DNA of 64,000 bases from Bordetella flabilis (GCF_001676725.1 NZ_CP016172.1:434001-498000), one strand, 5' to 3'; shown: positions 8,979 to 18,516, counted from the first letter of the stretch. Made by a program: numbers and translations. The notes: a model not told the origin generated them from the sequence alone.

Positions 8979-10481
8979 CTACTTCGACGCCACGGCGCCC
9001 GTTGCCTCGGGCGGCAGGTCCCAGCCGCCACCGAAGGCGCGGTATACGCCGATGGCCGAGCGCGCGGCGTCCACGCGCACGCTGTCGAGGTTGTCCCGCG
9101 CGACCAGCAATTGCCGGTCGGCGTCCAGCACATCGGTAAGCGTGATGGCGCCTGCCTTGTAGGCCTTTACGGAAAGGTCGCGGGCACGCGTCAACGCGTC
9201 GACTTCGTCGGCCAGTTCCTGCCTGCGCACCTGCGACTGGTTCAGCGCCGTAACGGCGTTCTCGACGTCCTCCGCCGCCCTGAGCACGGTCTTGCGGTAC
9301 AGGGCCAGCGCTTCCGCATAGCCCCCCCGCGCCTGCTTGACCTCGGCATCGACCTTGCCGAAGTCGAACAGGCGCCAGCGCAGCCCCGCCGTGCCCAAGG
9401 GCTGGAAAGAGCGGTTGCGGAACAAGCCATTTGTCGTGATGCTATCGAAGCCCAGCACGCCCGATAACGAGAGCTTGGGGTAGTAATCGGAGATCGCCGC
9501 GCCGATCTGTTCATTCGATGCGGCCAGGGTACGTTCGGCGGCGATCACATCGGGCCGGCGTCGCAGCACGTCGACCGGGCTCGGTATGTCGGCCATCGCG
9601 GGCAGCGGCGGGATGTCGACCTTATCGTCCAGGATCGAGGCATAGGTGCCGGGTTGCACGCCGAGCAGCACGTCCAGCCGGTTGAACTGGGCCTCCAGGG
9701 CCGTCCGCAGCAGCGGCACCGTCGACCTGGCCTGGCTGAGCAGCGCCTGCGCCTGGGCGATCTCGCGATCGTCCGCGGCGCCGAGCTTGCGCCGCAACTT
9801 GACCAGGTCCAGCAGACGGCTGTCGGTTTCGATCTGGTCCAGGGCCACGTTGATACGCGACTGGTAGCCGCGGATCTGCATGTAGGCGTCGGCCGCATCG
9901 GCCGCCACCGACACGCGGGTTCCGATGTGCTCGGCTTCGGCGGCCTGCGCCTGGGCCAGGGCCGCGGCCGCGTTGCGGCGCAGCCCGCCGGCCAGGTCGA
10001 TCTCCCAACTGGCCACGGCGCCCACGGTGTATTCGTGCTGGTTTCGGTCGAAGCCAGGGAAAGTCCGTGCGATGGTTCCCAGGGGACTCTGCAGGCTTTG
10101 CCGCAAGGCGGTGGCCGAGGCGGTGGCGTCCACGGTGGGGAGCAGGGCCGCACCGCTGGCCTGCGCCACCGCGCGCGCCTGTTCGACCCGCGCCAGGGCA
10201 GCGGCCAGGTCCAGGTTCTGGGCCAGTGCGTGCTGGACGATGGCAACCAGCTGCGGGTCGCCGAACCCCAGCCACCAGCGCTCCAGGGGCGGTGGCGCCG
10301 CCTGGGCGCGGCTGGCCGCGGCATCCGCCTGCGGCCGGCTATGGAAAGGCGCAAGTTCCGCGTTCGGCTTGACGTAGTCGGGACCGACCGCGCAGCCGGC
10401 CAGGGCGAGCGCGAGGCCCAGCCCGGCAAGCGTGATGGCCGGGCGGCGCGCGCGAGGATGGCCGTGGGGTGTCGATTGCAT
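8979..10481 (-). CDS. RND efflux outer-membrane lipoprotein (OprM/NodT family)
   Basis: 500 residues from the ATG at 10481. A lipoprotein signal ends in LALAGC, so the mature protein is lipidated at Cys. It is followed by the family start VGPDYVKP and two repeats of long helices rich in QARALLSQA-type heptads, which build the TolC-like tunnel. The protein forms the outer-membrane exit duct of the tripartite pump encoded upstream. It starts 13 bases after the pump gene and is the last gene of the operon; a longer in-frame start at 10529 would overlap the pump gene and lacks the short signal peptide. Confidence 0.92.
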   Translation of the reverse strand: MQSTPHGHPRARRPAITLAGLGLALALAGCAVGPDYVKPNAELAPFHSRPQADAAASRAQAAPPPLERWWLGFGDPQLVAIVQHALAQNLDLAAALARVEQARAVAQASGAALLPTVDATASATALRQSLQSPLGTIARTFPGFDRNQHEYTVGAVASWEIDLAGGLRRNAAAALAQAQAAEAEHIGTRVSVAADAADAYMQIRGYQSRINVALDQIETDSRLLDLVKLRRKLGAADDREIAQAQALLSQARSTVPLLRTALEAQFNRLDVLLGVQPGTYASILDDKVDIPPLPAMADIPSPVDVLRRRPDVIAAERTLAASNEQIGAAISDYYPKLSLSGVLGFDSITTNGLFRNRSFQPLGTAGLRWRLFDFGKVDAEVKQARGGYAEALALYRKTVLRAAEDVENAVTALNQSQVRRQELADEVDALTRARDLSVKAYKAGAITLTDVLDADRQLLVARDNLDSVRVDAARSAIGVYRAFGGGWDLPPEATGAVASK

Positions 10482-10494
10482 GATGTCCTGGCCC

Positions 10495-13400
10495 TTAAGG
10501 AACATGTTTTTCCAGCGATGCGTCGTCAAGGGCTGGCTTGGTGCGGCCGAATCGGCGGATGAAGATGTAGAAGGCCGGCGTGAACAGCAAGCCGAACGCG
10601 GTCACGCCCAGCATGCCGAAGAACACGGCCGTACCCAGCGACTGGCGCATCTCGGCCCCTGCGCCGGTGGCGATGGTCAGCGGCAGTACGCCCAGGATGA
10701 ACGCCATCGAGGTCATCAGGATGGGCCGCAGCCGCGTGCGTGCCGCGTGCACGGCCGCATCGACTGCCGTGGCGCCCTCGTCATCCTGGTGCTGCCGGGC
10801 GAACTCGACAATCAGGATCGCGTTCTTGGCGGCCAGCCCGATAAGCACCACGAAACCGATCTGCGCCAGGATATCGATGGGCAGACCGCGCGCCGACAGA
10901 CCGGTCACCGCGGCCAGGATGCACATCGGCACGATCAGGATGATGGCCAGCGGCAGCCGCCAGCTTTCATACTGGGCCACCAGCACCAGGAAGCAGAACA
11001 GGGCCGCGGCGCCGAACACCAGCATCGTCGGCGTGCCCGCCAGCTGCTGCTGGAAGGCCAGCTCGGTCCATTCGAAGCCGATGCCGCGCGGCAGGATCTC
11101 GTGCGCCAAGGCTTCCATGCGGCCCAGGCCGGTGCTCGATGCGACGCCCGGTGCGACCGCACCCTGCACTTCGGCGGCCGGATACAGGTTGTACCGCGGC
11201 ACCCGATAAGGGATGGTGCGGTCCTCGATGGTCGCCACGCTGCCCAGCGGCACCATGTCGCCCGCGGCGTTGCGCGTTTTCAGGCGCGTGATGTCGTCGG
11301 CATTACGCCGGAAATCGCCGTCGGCCTGCACGATCACCTGGTATGTCCGCCCCAGGTAGTTGAAGTCGTTGACATACTGCGAGCCCAGGTACACCTGCAG
11401 CGTGGAGAACACGTCGGTGGGCTTCAGGCCCAGCTTCTCGGCCTTGACGCGGTCGATGTCTGCATAGATCGAGGGCGAGCCCGCATTGAACAGCGTAAAG
11501 GCGCCCGTCAGGGCCGGATCCTTGTTCGCCGCCGCGACCATCTTGTTGGCTGCGTCCACCAGCGCCTGGGGGCCCAGTCCGGCGCGATCCTGCAGCATCA
11601 TCTTGAATCCGCCCGCATTGCCGATGCCCTGCACGGGAGGCGGCGGGATCGTCAATACATAGGCATCCTTGATGACCGACAGGCGCCGGCGCAGGTCGGC
11701 CAGCACGGTGTTCGCGTTGACGCCGGGAATCTCATGGTTGTACAGGGACGGCAGGCCGGTGAACACGGTGCCGGCATTCGACGCGAACGTATTGGTGGTG
11801 GCATCCAGGCCCACGAATGGCGCCGAGTGCTCGATGCCGGGCGTGCCGAGCGCGATCTCCGTGACCTGCCGGACCACCTGTTCGGTGCGGGCCAGCGAGG
11901 CGCCGGGCGGCAATTGCACGATGGTGATCAGATAACCCTGGTCCTGTTCCGGAATAAAGCCGGTCGGCGTGCGCGCCAGTTGCAGCCCCGTCAATGCGAT
12001 CAGCCCGACATAGACCACCAGCACCAGGCCCAGCACGCGCGCCATGCGGCGGGTTAGGGTGCCGTAGCCGGCGGACATCCGGTCGAAGCCGCGGTTGAAT
12101 TTGCCAAAGCCCGCGTTCAGCCAACGACGTGCGGGCGTGCTCGCAGGCCCGCCTTCGTCGCGATGCTTGAACAGCACCGCGCAAAGCGCCGGACTGAGCG
12201 TCAGCGACACGATGCACGAAATGATGGTGGAGGCGGCGATGGTGACGGCGAACTGGCGGAAGAAGATACCCGATATGCCGCTCAGGAAGGCGGCCGGCAC
12301 GAACACCGCGCACAACGTCAGCGCAATGGAGACCAATGCCCCGCCCACCTCATCCATGGTGCGGTGAGCGGCCTCGGTGGGGGAGAGCCCGCGGTGGATG
12401 TTTCGTTCGACGTTCTCGACCACCACGATGGCGTCGTCGACCACGATCCCCACCGCCAGCACCAAACCGAACAGCGACAGGTTGTTCAGCGAAATACCGA
12501 AGAGGTCCAGGACGATGAACGAGCCCAGCAGCGAGATCGGGATCGCCACCACCGGGATGATGGTGGCGCGCCAGTTCTGCAGGAACAGGAACACCACCGC
12601 CACCACCAGGATGATCGCCTCGATGATGGTGCGCACCACCTCGTCGACCGATTTGCCGATAAAGATCGTCGGGTCGTAGATGATCTTGTAATCGACTCCG
12701 GTGGGGAACTCCTTCTTCAGGTCCTGCATCGTGCCCAGGACGCCGTGCTCCACATCCAGCGAGTTGGCTCCCGGCTGCGCGTAGATCAACAGCGCAGCCG
12801 CGTCATTGCGGTCCATGAACGCCGTGGACCCGTAGTCGGCCGCGCCGACCTCCACCCGGCCGATGTCGCGGATGCGCGTGATCCGGCCCTGGCTATCCGA
12901 CTTGACCACAATGTCCTCGAATTCCTTCGGCGTTGTCAGCCGCCCCAGGACTTCGACATTGATCTGGTATGCCTCGGGCCGCGGCGTGGGCGGCTGGTTC
13001 AGGACCCCCGCCGAAACCTGCAGGTTCTGCTGGCGCAGCGCGGCCAGGATCTCGCTGGCGTTCAGGTTATTCGCGGCGGCCTTGTCCGGATCGATCCAGA
13101 TGCGCATGGCGTAGTCGCGCCCACCCACGAACTGCACGTCGCCCACGCCAGGGATGCGCGCCAGCGTGTCCTTGATATGCAGGGTCGCGTAGTTGGACAG
13201 GTACAAGGTGTCGCGGCTGCTGTCCGGTGAATAAAGATGCACCGCCAGCAGGATGCTGGGCGTGGACTTGCGAACCTGGACGCCCAGCCGTTGTACGTCC
13301 TCCGGCAGGCGCTGGAGCGCATTCTGGACGCGGTTCTGCGTCAGGTTCTGCGCCACATTCAAATCCGTACCGATGCGGAAGGTGACGGTGATGGTGAGCT

Positions 13401-13665
13401 TGCCGTCGCCGGTGGACTGGCTGCTCAGGTACAGCATGTTCTCCACGCCGTTGATTTCCTGCTCCAGGGGCGTGGCGACGGTGCGTGCGACGGTATCCGC
13501 CGATGCCCCCGGATAGGAGGTGGTCACCTGCACGGTGGGCGGCACGATCTCCGGATACTGCGAGACGGGCAGGACGAACAGCGCGCCCAGGCCCAGCAGG
13601 GTAAGAAAGCAACTGACGACGGTCGCGAAGCGCGGACGATCGATGAAGAAATGAGCGATGCGCAT
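10495..13665 (-). CDS. RND multidrug efflux inner-membrane pump (HAE1, AcrB/MexB type)
   Basis: 1056 residues, full length for HAE1 pumps. It begins MRIAHFFIDRPRFATV, as in AcrB homologues, with two large periplasmic loops and about 12 membrane helices. TM4 carries the proton-relay aspartates in VGIVVDDAIVVVENVERN, and a later segment has LIGLAAKNAILIVEFARQ with the relay lysine. It is a proton-driven exporter of amphiphilic drugs or solvents, assembled with the adaptor and outer-membrane protein of the same operon. Drug range cannot be predicted from sequence. Confidence 0.96.
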   Translation of the reverse strand: MRIAHFFIDRPRFATVVSCFLTLLGLGALFVLPVSQYPEIVPPTVQVTTSYPGASADTVARTVATPLEQEINGVENMLYLSSQSTGDGKLTITVTFRIGTDLNVAQNLTQNRVQNALQRLPEDVQRLGVQVRKSTPSILLAVHLYSPDSSRDTLYLSNYATLHIKDTLARIPGVGDVQFVGGRDYAMRIWIDPDKAAANNLNASEILAALRQQNLQVSAGVLNQPPTPRPEAYQINVEVLGRLTTPKEFEDIVVKSDSQGRITRIRDIGRVEVGAADYGSTAFMDRNDAAALLIYAQPGANSLDVEHGVLGTMQDLKKEFPTGVDYKIIYDPTIFIGKSVDEVVRTIIEAIILVVAVVFLFLQNWRATIIPVVAIPISLLGSFIVLDLFGISLNNLSLFGLVLAVGIVVDDAIVVVENVERNIHRGLSPTEAAHRTMDEVGGALVSIALTLCAVFVPAAFLSGISGIFFRQFAVTIAASTIISCIVSLTLSPALCAVLFKHRDEGGPASTPARRWLNAGFGKFNRGFDRMSAGYGTLTRRMARVLGLVLVVYVGLIALTGLQLARTPTGFIPEQDQGYLITIVQLPPGASLARTEQVVRQVTEIALGTPGIEHSAPFVGLDATTNTFASNAGTVFTGLPSLYNHEIPGVNANTVLADLRRRLSVIKDAYVLTIPPPPVQGIGNAGGFKMMLQDRAGLGPQALVDAANKMVAAANKDPALTGAFTLFNAGSPSIYADIDRVKAEKLGLKPTDVFSTLQVYLGSQYVNDFNYLGRTYQVIVQADGDFRRNADDITRLKTRNAAGDMVPLGSVATIEDRTIPYRVPRYNLYPAAEVQGAVAPGVASSTGLGRMEALAHEILPRGIGFEWTELAFQQQLAGTPTMLVFGAAALFCFLVLVAQYESWRLPLAIILIVPMCILAAVTGLSARGLPIDILAQIGFVVLIGLAAKNAILIVEFARQHQDDEGATAVDAAVHAARTRLRPILMTSMAFILGVLPLTIATGAGAEMRQSLGTAVFFGMLGVTAFGLLFTPAFYIFIRRFGRTKPALDDASLEKHVP

Positions 13666-13674
13666 GATGTGTGG

Positions 13675-14988
13675 TCAGTCCTTGGCGGGACCCGCGCCCG
13701 TCGTGATGGCGCCTGCCTTGGTATTGACCTTCGCGCCGGGCGTGGCATACGGCAGTCCTGCGATGATGACCCGGTCCTGTTGCGAGATGCCGCTGGAGAC
13801 CACGCGCAGTCCATCGCGCAGGTCTCCCACCTGGACCACCCGGGGTGTCACCACATTGTCCTTGTCCACCACCATGACGATGTGCTGCGATTGGTCCGGC
13901 AGCACCGCCGCATCCGGCACCAGCAAGGTCGTGCTGGGCTGGTCGATGTTCACACGGACCCGGGCGAACTCGCCCGGCGTCAGCTGCATCCCCGGATTGG
14001 GCACCGTGGCGCGTGCGTGGATGGTGCCGCTGGCACGGTCGATCGCGTTGTTGATGAAGTCGAACTTGCCACTCCGCGTGTACTGCTTGTCGCCGGCCAG
14101 GGCCAGTTCGACGCCGTCAGCGCCCTTGCCGGGGTTCGCCGCGCGATAGCGCATCAGGCGCTGGTAATCCGCCTCGCTCAGGTCGAAATTCAGGTAGATC
14201 GGGTCCAGCGACACCAGCGTCGCCAGCAAGGTGGTGGGACTCGTGGCGGCGCGGCTGCCGGCCACCAGATTGCCCACCGACACAAGGTGGTTGCTGATGC
14301 GGCCCGTGACGGGCGCCAGGATACGGCAGTGGTCGAGGTCGAATTGCGCGTCGTCCACCGCCGCGCTTCCCGCGGCAACCTCCGCCTGCGCGACCTGCCG
14401 ATCGGCACGCCTTTGCTCCACGTTCTGCACCGTGCCGGCGCTGCCCTGTTCGAGCGCCTGGGCGCGGCGCAATTCGCTGTTGGCCAGCACCAATCGCGCG
14501 TTGGCCATTTCCAGTTGGGCCTTGGCGCGCGCCAGGCGGATCTCGTAAGGCTTGGGGTCGATGGTAAACAGCAGGGCGCCTTGCTGCACGACGTCGCCAT
14601 CACGGAAGTGGATGCCCGTCAGTGTGCCGCCTACCTGCGGCCGAAGTTCTACCTGATTGACAGCGGAGAACTGTCCCAGCACGCCCATCTGCGTTGCCAG
14701 TTGCCGCACCAGCGGCGTTGCCACGGTGACCTCGGGCAGGGCCGCCGGCACCGCGGCCTGGGCTTTGGTGGCAGGGAACAGATATGTCGCTCCCCAACCT
14801 GCGGCGACCAGCGCGCCCGCGGCCACGGCCCATGCCGTGATCCGCCGTGGCCTGTTTGGCGGCGGGAACTTCGCCCCTGCGGGGCCATCCTTGTTCGCTT
14901 GATGTTGTGCTTGCACTACCAGGTCCTCGCAAGATGCTCGGGGAACGCCATTGCGGTGGGCCGCAGGCGCATCCCGCCGAGTCAGCAT
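13675..14988 (-). CDS. RND efflux periplasmic adaptor (membrane fusion protein)
   Basis: 437 residues. One N-terminal membrane anchor (AWAVAAGALVAAGWGATYLF) is followed by the lipoyl half-motif VELRPQVGGTLTGIHFRDGD, an alpha-hairpin, the second half-motif around ILAPVTGRISNHLVSVGNLV and a C-terminal beta domain. It links the inner-membrane pump to the outer-membrane duct. The ATG at 14988 was used; a GTG about 24 codons downstream is possible and would shorten the cytoplasmic tail, which is unusually long. First gene of the leftward operon, divergent from the TetR gene. Confidence 0.92.
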   Translation of the reverse strand: MLTRRDAPAAHRNGVPRASCEDLVVQAQHQANKDGPAGAKFPPPNRPRRITAWAVAAGALVAAGWGATYLFPATKAQAAVPAALPEVTVATPLVRQLATQMGVLGQFSAVNQVELRPQVGGTLTGIHFRDGDVVQQGALLFTIDPKPYEIRLARAKAQLEMANARLVLANSELRRAQALEQGSAGTVQNVEQRRADRQVAQAEVAAGSAAVDDAQFDLDHCRILAPVTGRISNHLVSVGNLVAGSRAATSPTTLLATLVSLDPIYLNFDLSEADYQRLMRYRAANPGKGADGVELALAGDKQYTRSGKFDFINNAIDRASGTIHARATVPNPGMQLTPGEFARVRVNIDQPSTTLLVPDAAVLPDQSQHIVMVVDKDNVVTPRVVQVGDLRDGLRVVSSGISQQDRVIIAGLPYATPGAKVNTKAGAITTGAGPAKD

Positions 14989-15011
14989 CCGCCACCAGGG
15001 CTTCGCCGTAT

Positions 15012-15059
15012 AGATGTTGATTGACCGCTATCCTAGCATAAAGATTTTGAACAACATCT
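15012..15059. promoter_or_regulatory. inverted repeat upstream of the efflux operon
   Basis: AGATGTTG at 15012-15019 faces CAACATCT at 15052-15059, a perfect 8-bp inverted repeat with a 32-bp AT-rich centre. It lies immediately upstream of the adaptor gene, where its promoter must be. Looping or a second regulator are possible readings. It does not resemble the TetR boxes. Confidence 0.4.
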
Positions 15060-15131
15060 AAATGGCGGGGCAGCGGGTTGTGCGTCTCCGACAAACGCCT
15101 CTTTGGTGGACTTTGGAATTTGCGCGTGCGC

Positions 15132-15161
15132 TTGACTTGTCTACCTTCTGGTAGATAGAAT
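15132..15161 (+). promoter_or_regulatory. tetR promoter with embedded TetR operator
   Basis: TTGACT at 15132-15137 and TAGAAT at 15156-15161 form a good -35/-10 pair with 18-bp spacing. The spacer holds the perfect inverted repeat TCTACC-TTCT-GGTAGA (15140-15155). Occupancy would block RNA polymerase, giving simple autorepression of the TetR gene. The predicted transcription start falls at or next to the ATG at 15168, so the mRNA may be leaderless. Confidence 0.75.
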
Positions 15162-15167
15162 TCGATC

Positions 15168-15728
15168 ATGGAAACGAAACCAGTCCGCGACCAACTGCTG
15201 GAACATGCGAGGGTGCTCCTGATGACACGGGGCTACCACGGCTTCAGCTATCGCGACCTCGCCACCCTTGTTGGGGTTAAAACGTCCAGCATCCATTACT
15301 ACTTCCCAACCAAGGAAGACCTGGTGCTCGAAGCGGTGAACGCGTACAGCACCGACATGCTGGCCGTGGTACGGGCCATCGATGAAAAACAGTCCGCCGC
15401 AAACCAGTTGGACGAGTATGCCAGCGCGTTCGGCGCCTTGATGCACGACGGAGACCGTATCTGCCTGTGCGGCATGCTGGCCGCTGATATCGCAGCGTTG
15501 CCAGACAACATCCGGGACGCGGTGCAGGGTTTCTTCAAGGCCAACGAGACCTGGCTCGAGAAAGTGCTCGGGCGGGGCGAGAAGGACGGCTCCCTGCGCG
15601 TGTGCCCGGACCGTGCGTCGACGGCGCGCGCGCTGTACGCCGCCTTCCAGGGCAGCGTGTTGGCCAGCCGGCTGTTCGGGTCGCGGGCGCGGTTGAAGGA
15701 TGTCGTGGCAAGCGTGAAGAAGGTGTAA
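15168..15728 (+). CDS. TetR/AcrR-family repressor of the efflux locus
   Basis: 186 residues. The N-terminal HTH is clear: LLEHARVLLMTRGYHGFSYR, then LVGVKTSSIHYYFPTKEDL. The ligand domain contains an ICLCGMLAADIAALP segment whose two cysteines resemble those of electrophile-sensing TetR proteins such as NemR; a redox or electrophile switch is therefore possible but unproven. It is divergent from the RND operon. Its own promoter and the promoter of the downstream esterase carry matching 6-4-6 palindromes, so its regulon probably includes both. No ribosome site is visible before the ATG. Confidence 0.9.
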   Translation: METKPVRDQLLEHARVLLMTRGYHGFSYRDLATLVGVKTSSIHYYFPTKEDLVLEAVNAYSTDMLAVVRAIDEKQSAANQLDEYASAFGALMHDGDRICLCGMLAADIAALPDNIRDAVQGFFKANETWLEKVLGRGEKDGSLRVCPDRASTARALYAAFQGSVLASRLFGSRARLKDVVASVKKV

Positions 15729-15912
15729 TGAAGCCGACGGGGTGGCACCCAGTGTGCAGGCCCCGCCGTATGGCATCGCGCTGATAAGCGCCGCGGCGGC
15801 TTGCAACAGGCGCCCGGCATGATGGACCGCCGATACGCCGGGCAACGTATCGGCCTCGCGTATCGGCCTGCGGCGGCGCGAGTCTTCCTTGTCCTTTTTT
15901 TTGGCCCCTTTG

Positions 15913-15928
15913 TCTATCTACTGATAGA
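15913..15928 (+). promoter_or_regulatory. second TetR-type operator, upstream of the esterase
   Basis: TCTATC-TACT-GATAGA is a perfect palindrome with the same 6-4-6 layout as the box in the tetR promoter, differing by one symmetric base pair. It lies 21 bp before the esterase ATG and probably overlaps its promoter. The 221-bp gap from the TetR stop holds no other gene, only a T8 run near 15895. Confidence 0.7.
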
Positions 15929-15949
15929 TACCCTCTGCGGAGAAACACC

Positions 15950-16981
15950 ATGAATGCACCGAAGAAACTCATCCTCGCTGGCCTGCTTGCAAGCCTGTCC
16001 GCCAGCGCCATCGCCGCCGGCGGCGGCAAGGAGCAACAGCGTCCAAACGCAAAAGTGTCGGCCTTCCTGCAGGTGCTGAATGGCAGCAAGGGGCCGGCCA
16101 TCGAAACGCTGTCGCCGGAAAAGGCCCGCGCGGTGCTGGTGGGCGCGCAGGAAAGCGTCAAGGTAGACCTGTCCGGCATCGAGGTCTCGGAGAAAACCAT
16201 CACGCAGGACGGCATCGCCGTGCCGCTGACCATCGTCCGCCCGGCCGGTGTGGCGGGGACCTTGCCGGTGTTCATGTTCTTCCACGGCGGCGGCTGGATC
16301 CTGGGCGACTATCCCACCCACCAGCGCCTGGTGCGCGACTTGGTGGTGCAGTCGGGCGCCGTTGCTGTGTTCGTCAACTACGCGCCCTCGCCGGAAGCGC
16401 ACTATCCCGTGGCCATCAACCAGGCCTATGCGGCCACCAAATGGGTCGCCGCCCATGGCCAGGACATCAACGTAGACGGCCGCCGGCTGGCCGTGGTGGG
16501 CAATAGCGTGGGCGGCAATATGGCCGCTGTCGTCAGCCTGATGGCCAAGGATCGCCAGGGCCCCTCGATCCGATTCCAGGGCCTGCTGTGGCCCGTCACC
16601 GACCACAACTTCCAGACTGGTTCTTACCAGGCGTATGAGAATGGCTACTTCCTGAGCCGTTCGATGATGCGCTGGTTCTGGGATGCCTATACCCGTGACG
16701 AGGCGCAGCGCAACGAGAAGTATGCGTCGCCGCTGCGCGCATCGCTCCAGGACCTGAAGGGTCTGCCGCCCGCCCTGGTCCAGGTGGCCGAGTTCGACGT
16801 ACTGCGCGATGAAGGGGAAGCCTATGGCGCCAAGCTGGATGCCGCCGGCAACGAGGTCACCGTGACGCGCTACAACGGCACCATCCACGACTACGGCTTG
16901 CTCAACGCCCTGGCCGACGATGCCGTCACGCGCACTGCGCTCAAGCAGATGGCCAACGAACTGCGCACCCGCCTGCAATAA
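15950..16981 (+). CDS. secreted alpha/beta hydrolase, HSL-type esterase/lipase
   Basis: 343 residues with a signal peptide (MNAPKKLILAGLLASLSASA, cleavage near AIAA). The mature enzyme has the hormone-sensitive-lipase family oxyanion motif FFHGGGWILGDY and the nucleophile elbow GNSVGGN. The acid is probably in the VAEFDVLRDEG region and the histidine in GTIHDYGLLN. It probably hydrolyses a short ester or lactone in the periplasm. Its promoter carries the TetR box, so it is likely induced together with the efflux regulator. A ribosome site (GCGGAGAA) precedes the ATG. Confidence 0.9.
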   Translation: MNAPKKLILAGLLASLSASAIAAGGGKEQQRPNAKVSAFLQVLNGSKGPAIETLSPEKARAVLVGAQESVKVDLSGIEVSEKTITQDGIAVPLTIVRPAGVAGTLPVFMFFHGGGWILGDYPTHQRLVRDLVVQSGAVAVFVNYAPSPEAHYPVAINQAYAATKWVAAHGQDINVDGRRLAVVGNSVGGNMAAVVSLMAKDRQGPSIRFQGLLWPVTDHNFQTGSYQAYENGYFLSRSMMRWFWDAYTRDEAQRNEKYASPLRASLQDLKGLPPALVQVAEFDVLRDEGEAYGAKLDAAGNEVTVTRYNGTIHDYGLLNALADDAVTRTALKQMANELRTRLQ

Positions 16982-17333
16982 CGCAGCGGAGCTTAGCGCG
17001 CCCGTCGCTGGCCCTTATGGAGTCGCGGCGGGCGCGGATGCGCTTTGGTGGGGTGCGCGTTGCGCTATCGTGCGACGAGCGCATGGGTGAGAGTGCGTGG
17101 CCTCGGCCGTATTACCGCGACAGGATGCGCGATGGGGCTTGTGAGTCGGGCCACAGCTCGAAAGCGCCAGGGAGCCGAACCGCAACATGCGCAGGGGTTT
17201 ATACCTAATATTTTCAATTAATGAGAACCGGGCGCGGAAGTAATTGACAGGCGATTGTCGACAACCTAATTTGGTCGGATCGCTGGGGGCAGCGGCACAA
17301 GAAGCTGGGATGCATCATGCAAGGAGTCCTGAG
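16982..17333. other. gene-free stretch (352 bp)
   Basis: No convincing coding frame, RNA or repeat is seen. Short open frames here have no recognisable protein content. The last part (about 17200-17333) is AT-richer and probably contains the promoter of the Bug receptor gene; a clean ribosome site AAGGAG stands at 17321-17326. Confidence 0.5.
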
Positions 17334-18296
17334 ATGAAACGGCGAATTCATATCCTGTGCATGGCGCTGATCACTACATGTTTCGCCTCATTCTCACATG
17401 CTGAGGATTACCCGAGCCGACCCATCACTATCGAGGTGCCTTATAGCCCCGGGTCGTCGGTCGACATCATGGCTCGGATGATAGGAGAGGGCCTACGGCT
17501 TCAGTTCAATCAGCCGGTTATCGTGGAAAACCATGCAGGGGCCAGCGGCCAGATCGGCCTTAGCCGCGTTGCCAAGGCAAAACCTGACGGGTATACCCTG
17601 GGGGTCGCTCAGATCACGAATCTGGCGCTCGCGCCCTCTGTGACCGAGAAGATGATGTACGACGCACAGAACGACTTTGTGCCGGTCGCCCAGATCGCGG
17701 AGAACTACCTTGCGATCATTTCGAACGTGAAGGGGCCGCTGAAGAACATCAATGATGTCATTAGCTGGGCCAGGAAAGAAAAGCGGGAACTGAAATTGGG
17801 CAGCCCCAGCCAGGGTGGCCTGCCTCATATGTCGGTTGCCCTTATTGCGCACGAAAATGGCTTCGACGTACAGAACATATCCTACAAGGATGTCGGCCCG
17901 ATAGTGACTGACGTCGCCAGTGGCCAGCTGGACCTGGGCGTTTCTTCCTACACGAGCCTTGCGCCGTCCATACAGTCAGGCAGAGTTCATTTGGTGGGCA
18001 TCACGTCGAAGGATAAGAACCTGCCCGAATTGCCGGCGATCGGTGACAGCCTGGCCGGTTATTCGGTGTCTGGCTGGAATGGTATTGTCGCGCCGGCTGG
18101 GACAGATCCGAAGATCATCGAAAAGCTGAACGCAGCCATCAACAAGGTGCTTGGCGAGCCGGAAATACAAGAAAGGCTGCGAACCCTAGGCTTGATACCG
18201 ACATCAAAATCGCCGCAAGAGTTCGGTGAACTGATCAAGCGCGATACCGATCGCTTCGCAAAACTGGTCAAGGATATTGGTTTCCAGCCGCGCTAG
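17334..18296 (+). CDS. Bug-family tripartite tricarboxylate transporter solute receptor (TctC type)
   Basis: About 320 residues. A signal peptide cleaved near SHA-EDYPSRP is followed by the Bug hallmarks: PITIEVPYSPGSSVDIMAR, PVIVENHAGASGQIGLSRVAKAKPDGYTL as two separate conserved blocks, and the late WNGIVAPAGTDPKIIEKLN helix. Such periplasmic proteins bind carboxylates or similar small acids for TctAB transporters, which are not encoded nearby; orphan Bug genes are common in Bordetella and relatives. The start at 17334 has AAGGAG at 7-base spacing. GC content is visibly lower than in the flanking efflux genes, which suggests later acquisition together with the next two genes. Confidence 0.92.
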   Translation: MKRRIHILCMALITTCFASFSHAEDYPSRPITIEVPYSPGSSVDIMARMIGEGLRLQFNQPVIVENHAGASGQIGLSRVAKAKPDGYTLGVAQITNLALAPSVTEKMMYDAQNDFVPVAQIAENYLAIISNVKGPLKNINDVISWARKEKRELKLGSPSQGGLPHMSVALIAHENGFDVQNISYKDVGPIVTDVASGQLDLGVSSYTSLAPSIQSGRVHLVGITSKDKNLPELPAIGDSLAGYSVSGWNGIVAPAGTDPKIIEKLNAAINKVLGEPEIQERLRTLGLIPTSKSPQEFGELIKRDTDRFAKLVKDIGFQPR

Positions 18297-18516
18297 CGCC
18301 AGGGCGGCGCTTCACCCACGGGTGACGACTACAGGTGGCCGGCGCAGGTGACTGGCCACGGAAGGGCAGGTGCCAAGTCTCGTGATCCAACGTGTCCATG
18401 CGCTTCGGTTGACGACCGCCTGGGCGTGCATTCGGCCGCGCAACACCCGAATTCCGGCGACCACCACGCCTGACTGGCCTTCGGCGCGGACAACCGTAAT
18501 CGACTGGAGAACTGTA

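Noticed and set aside
10432..12057. 541-codon frame opposite the RND pump
   Set aside because: Composition typical of an antisense shadow; the pump gene is certain.
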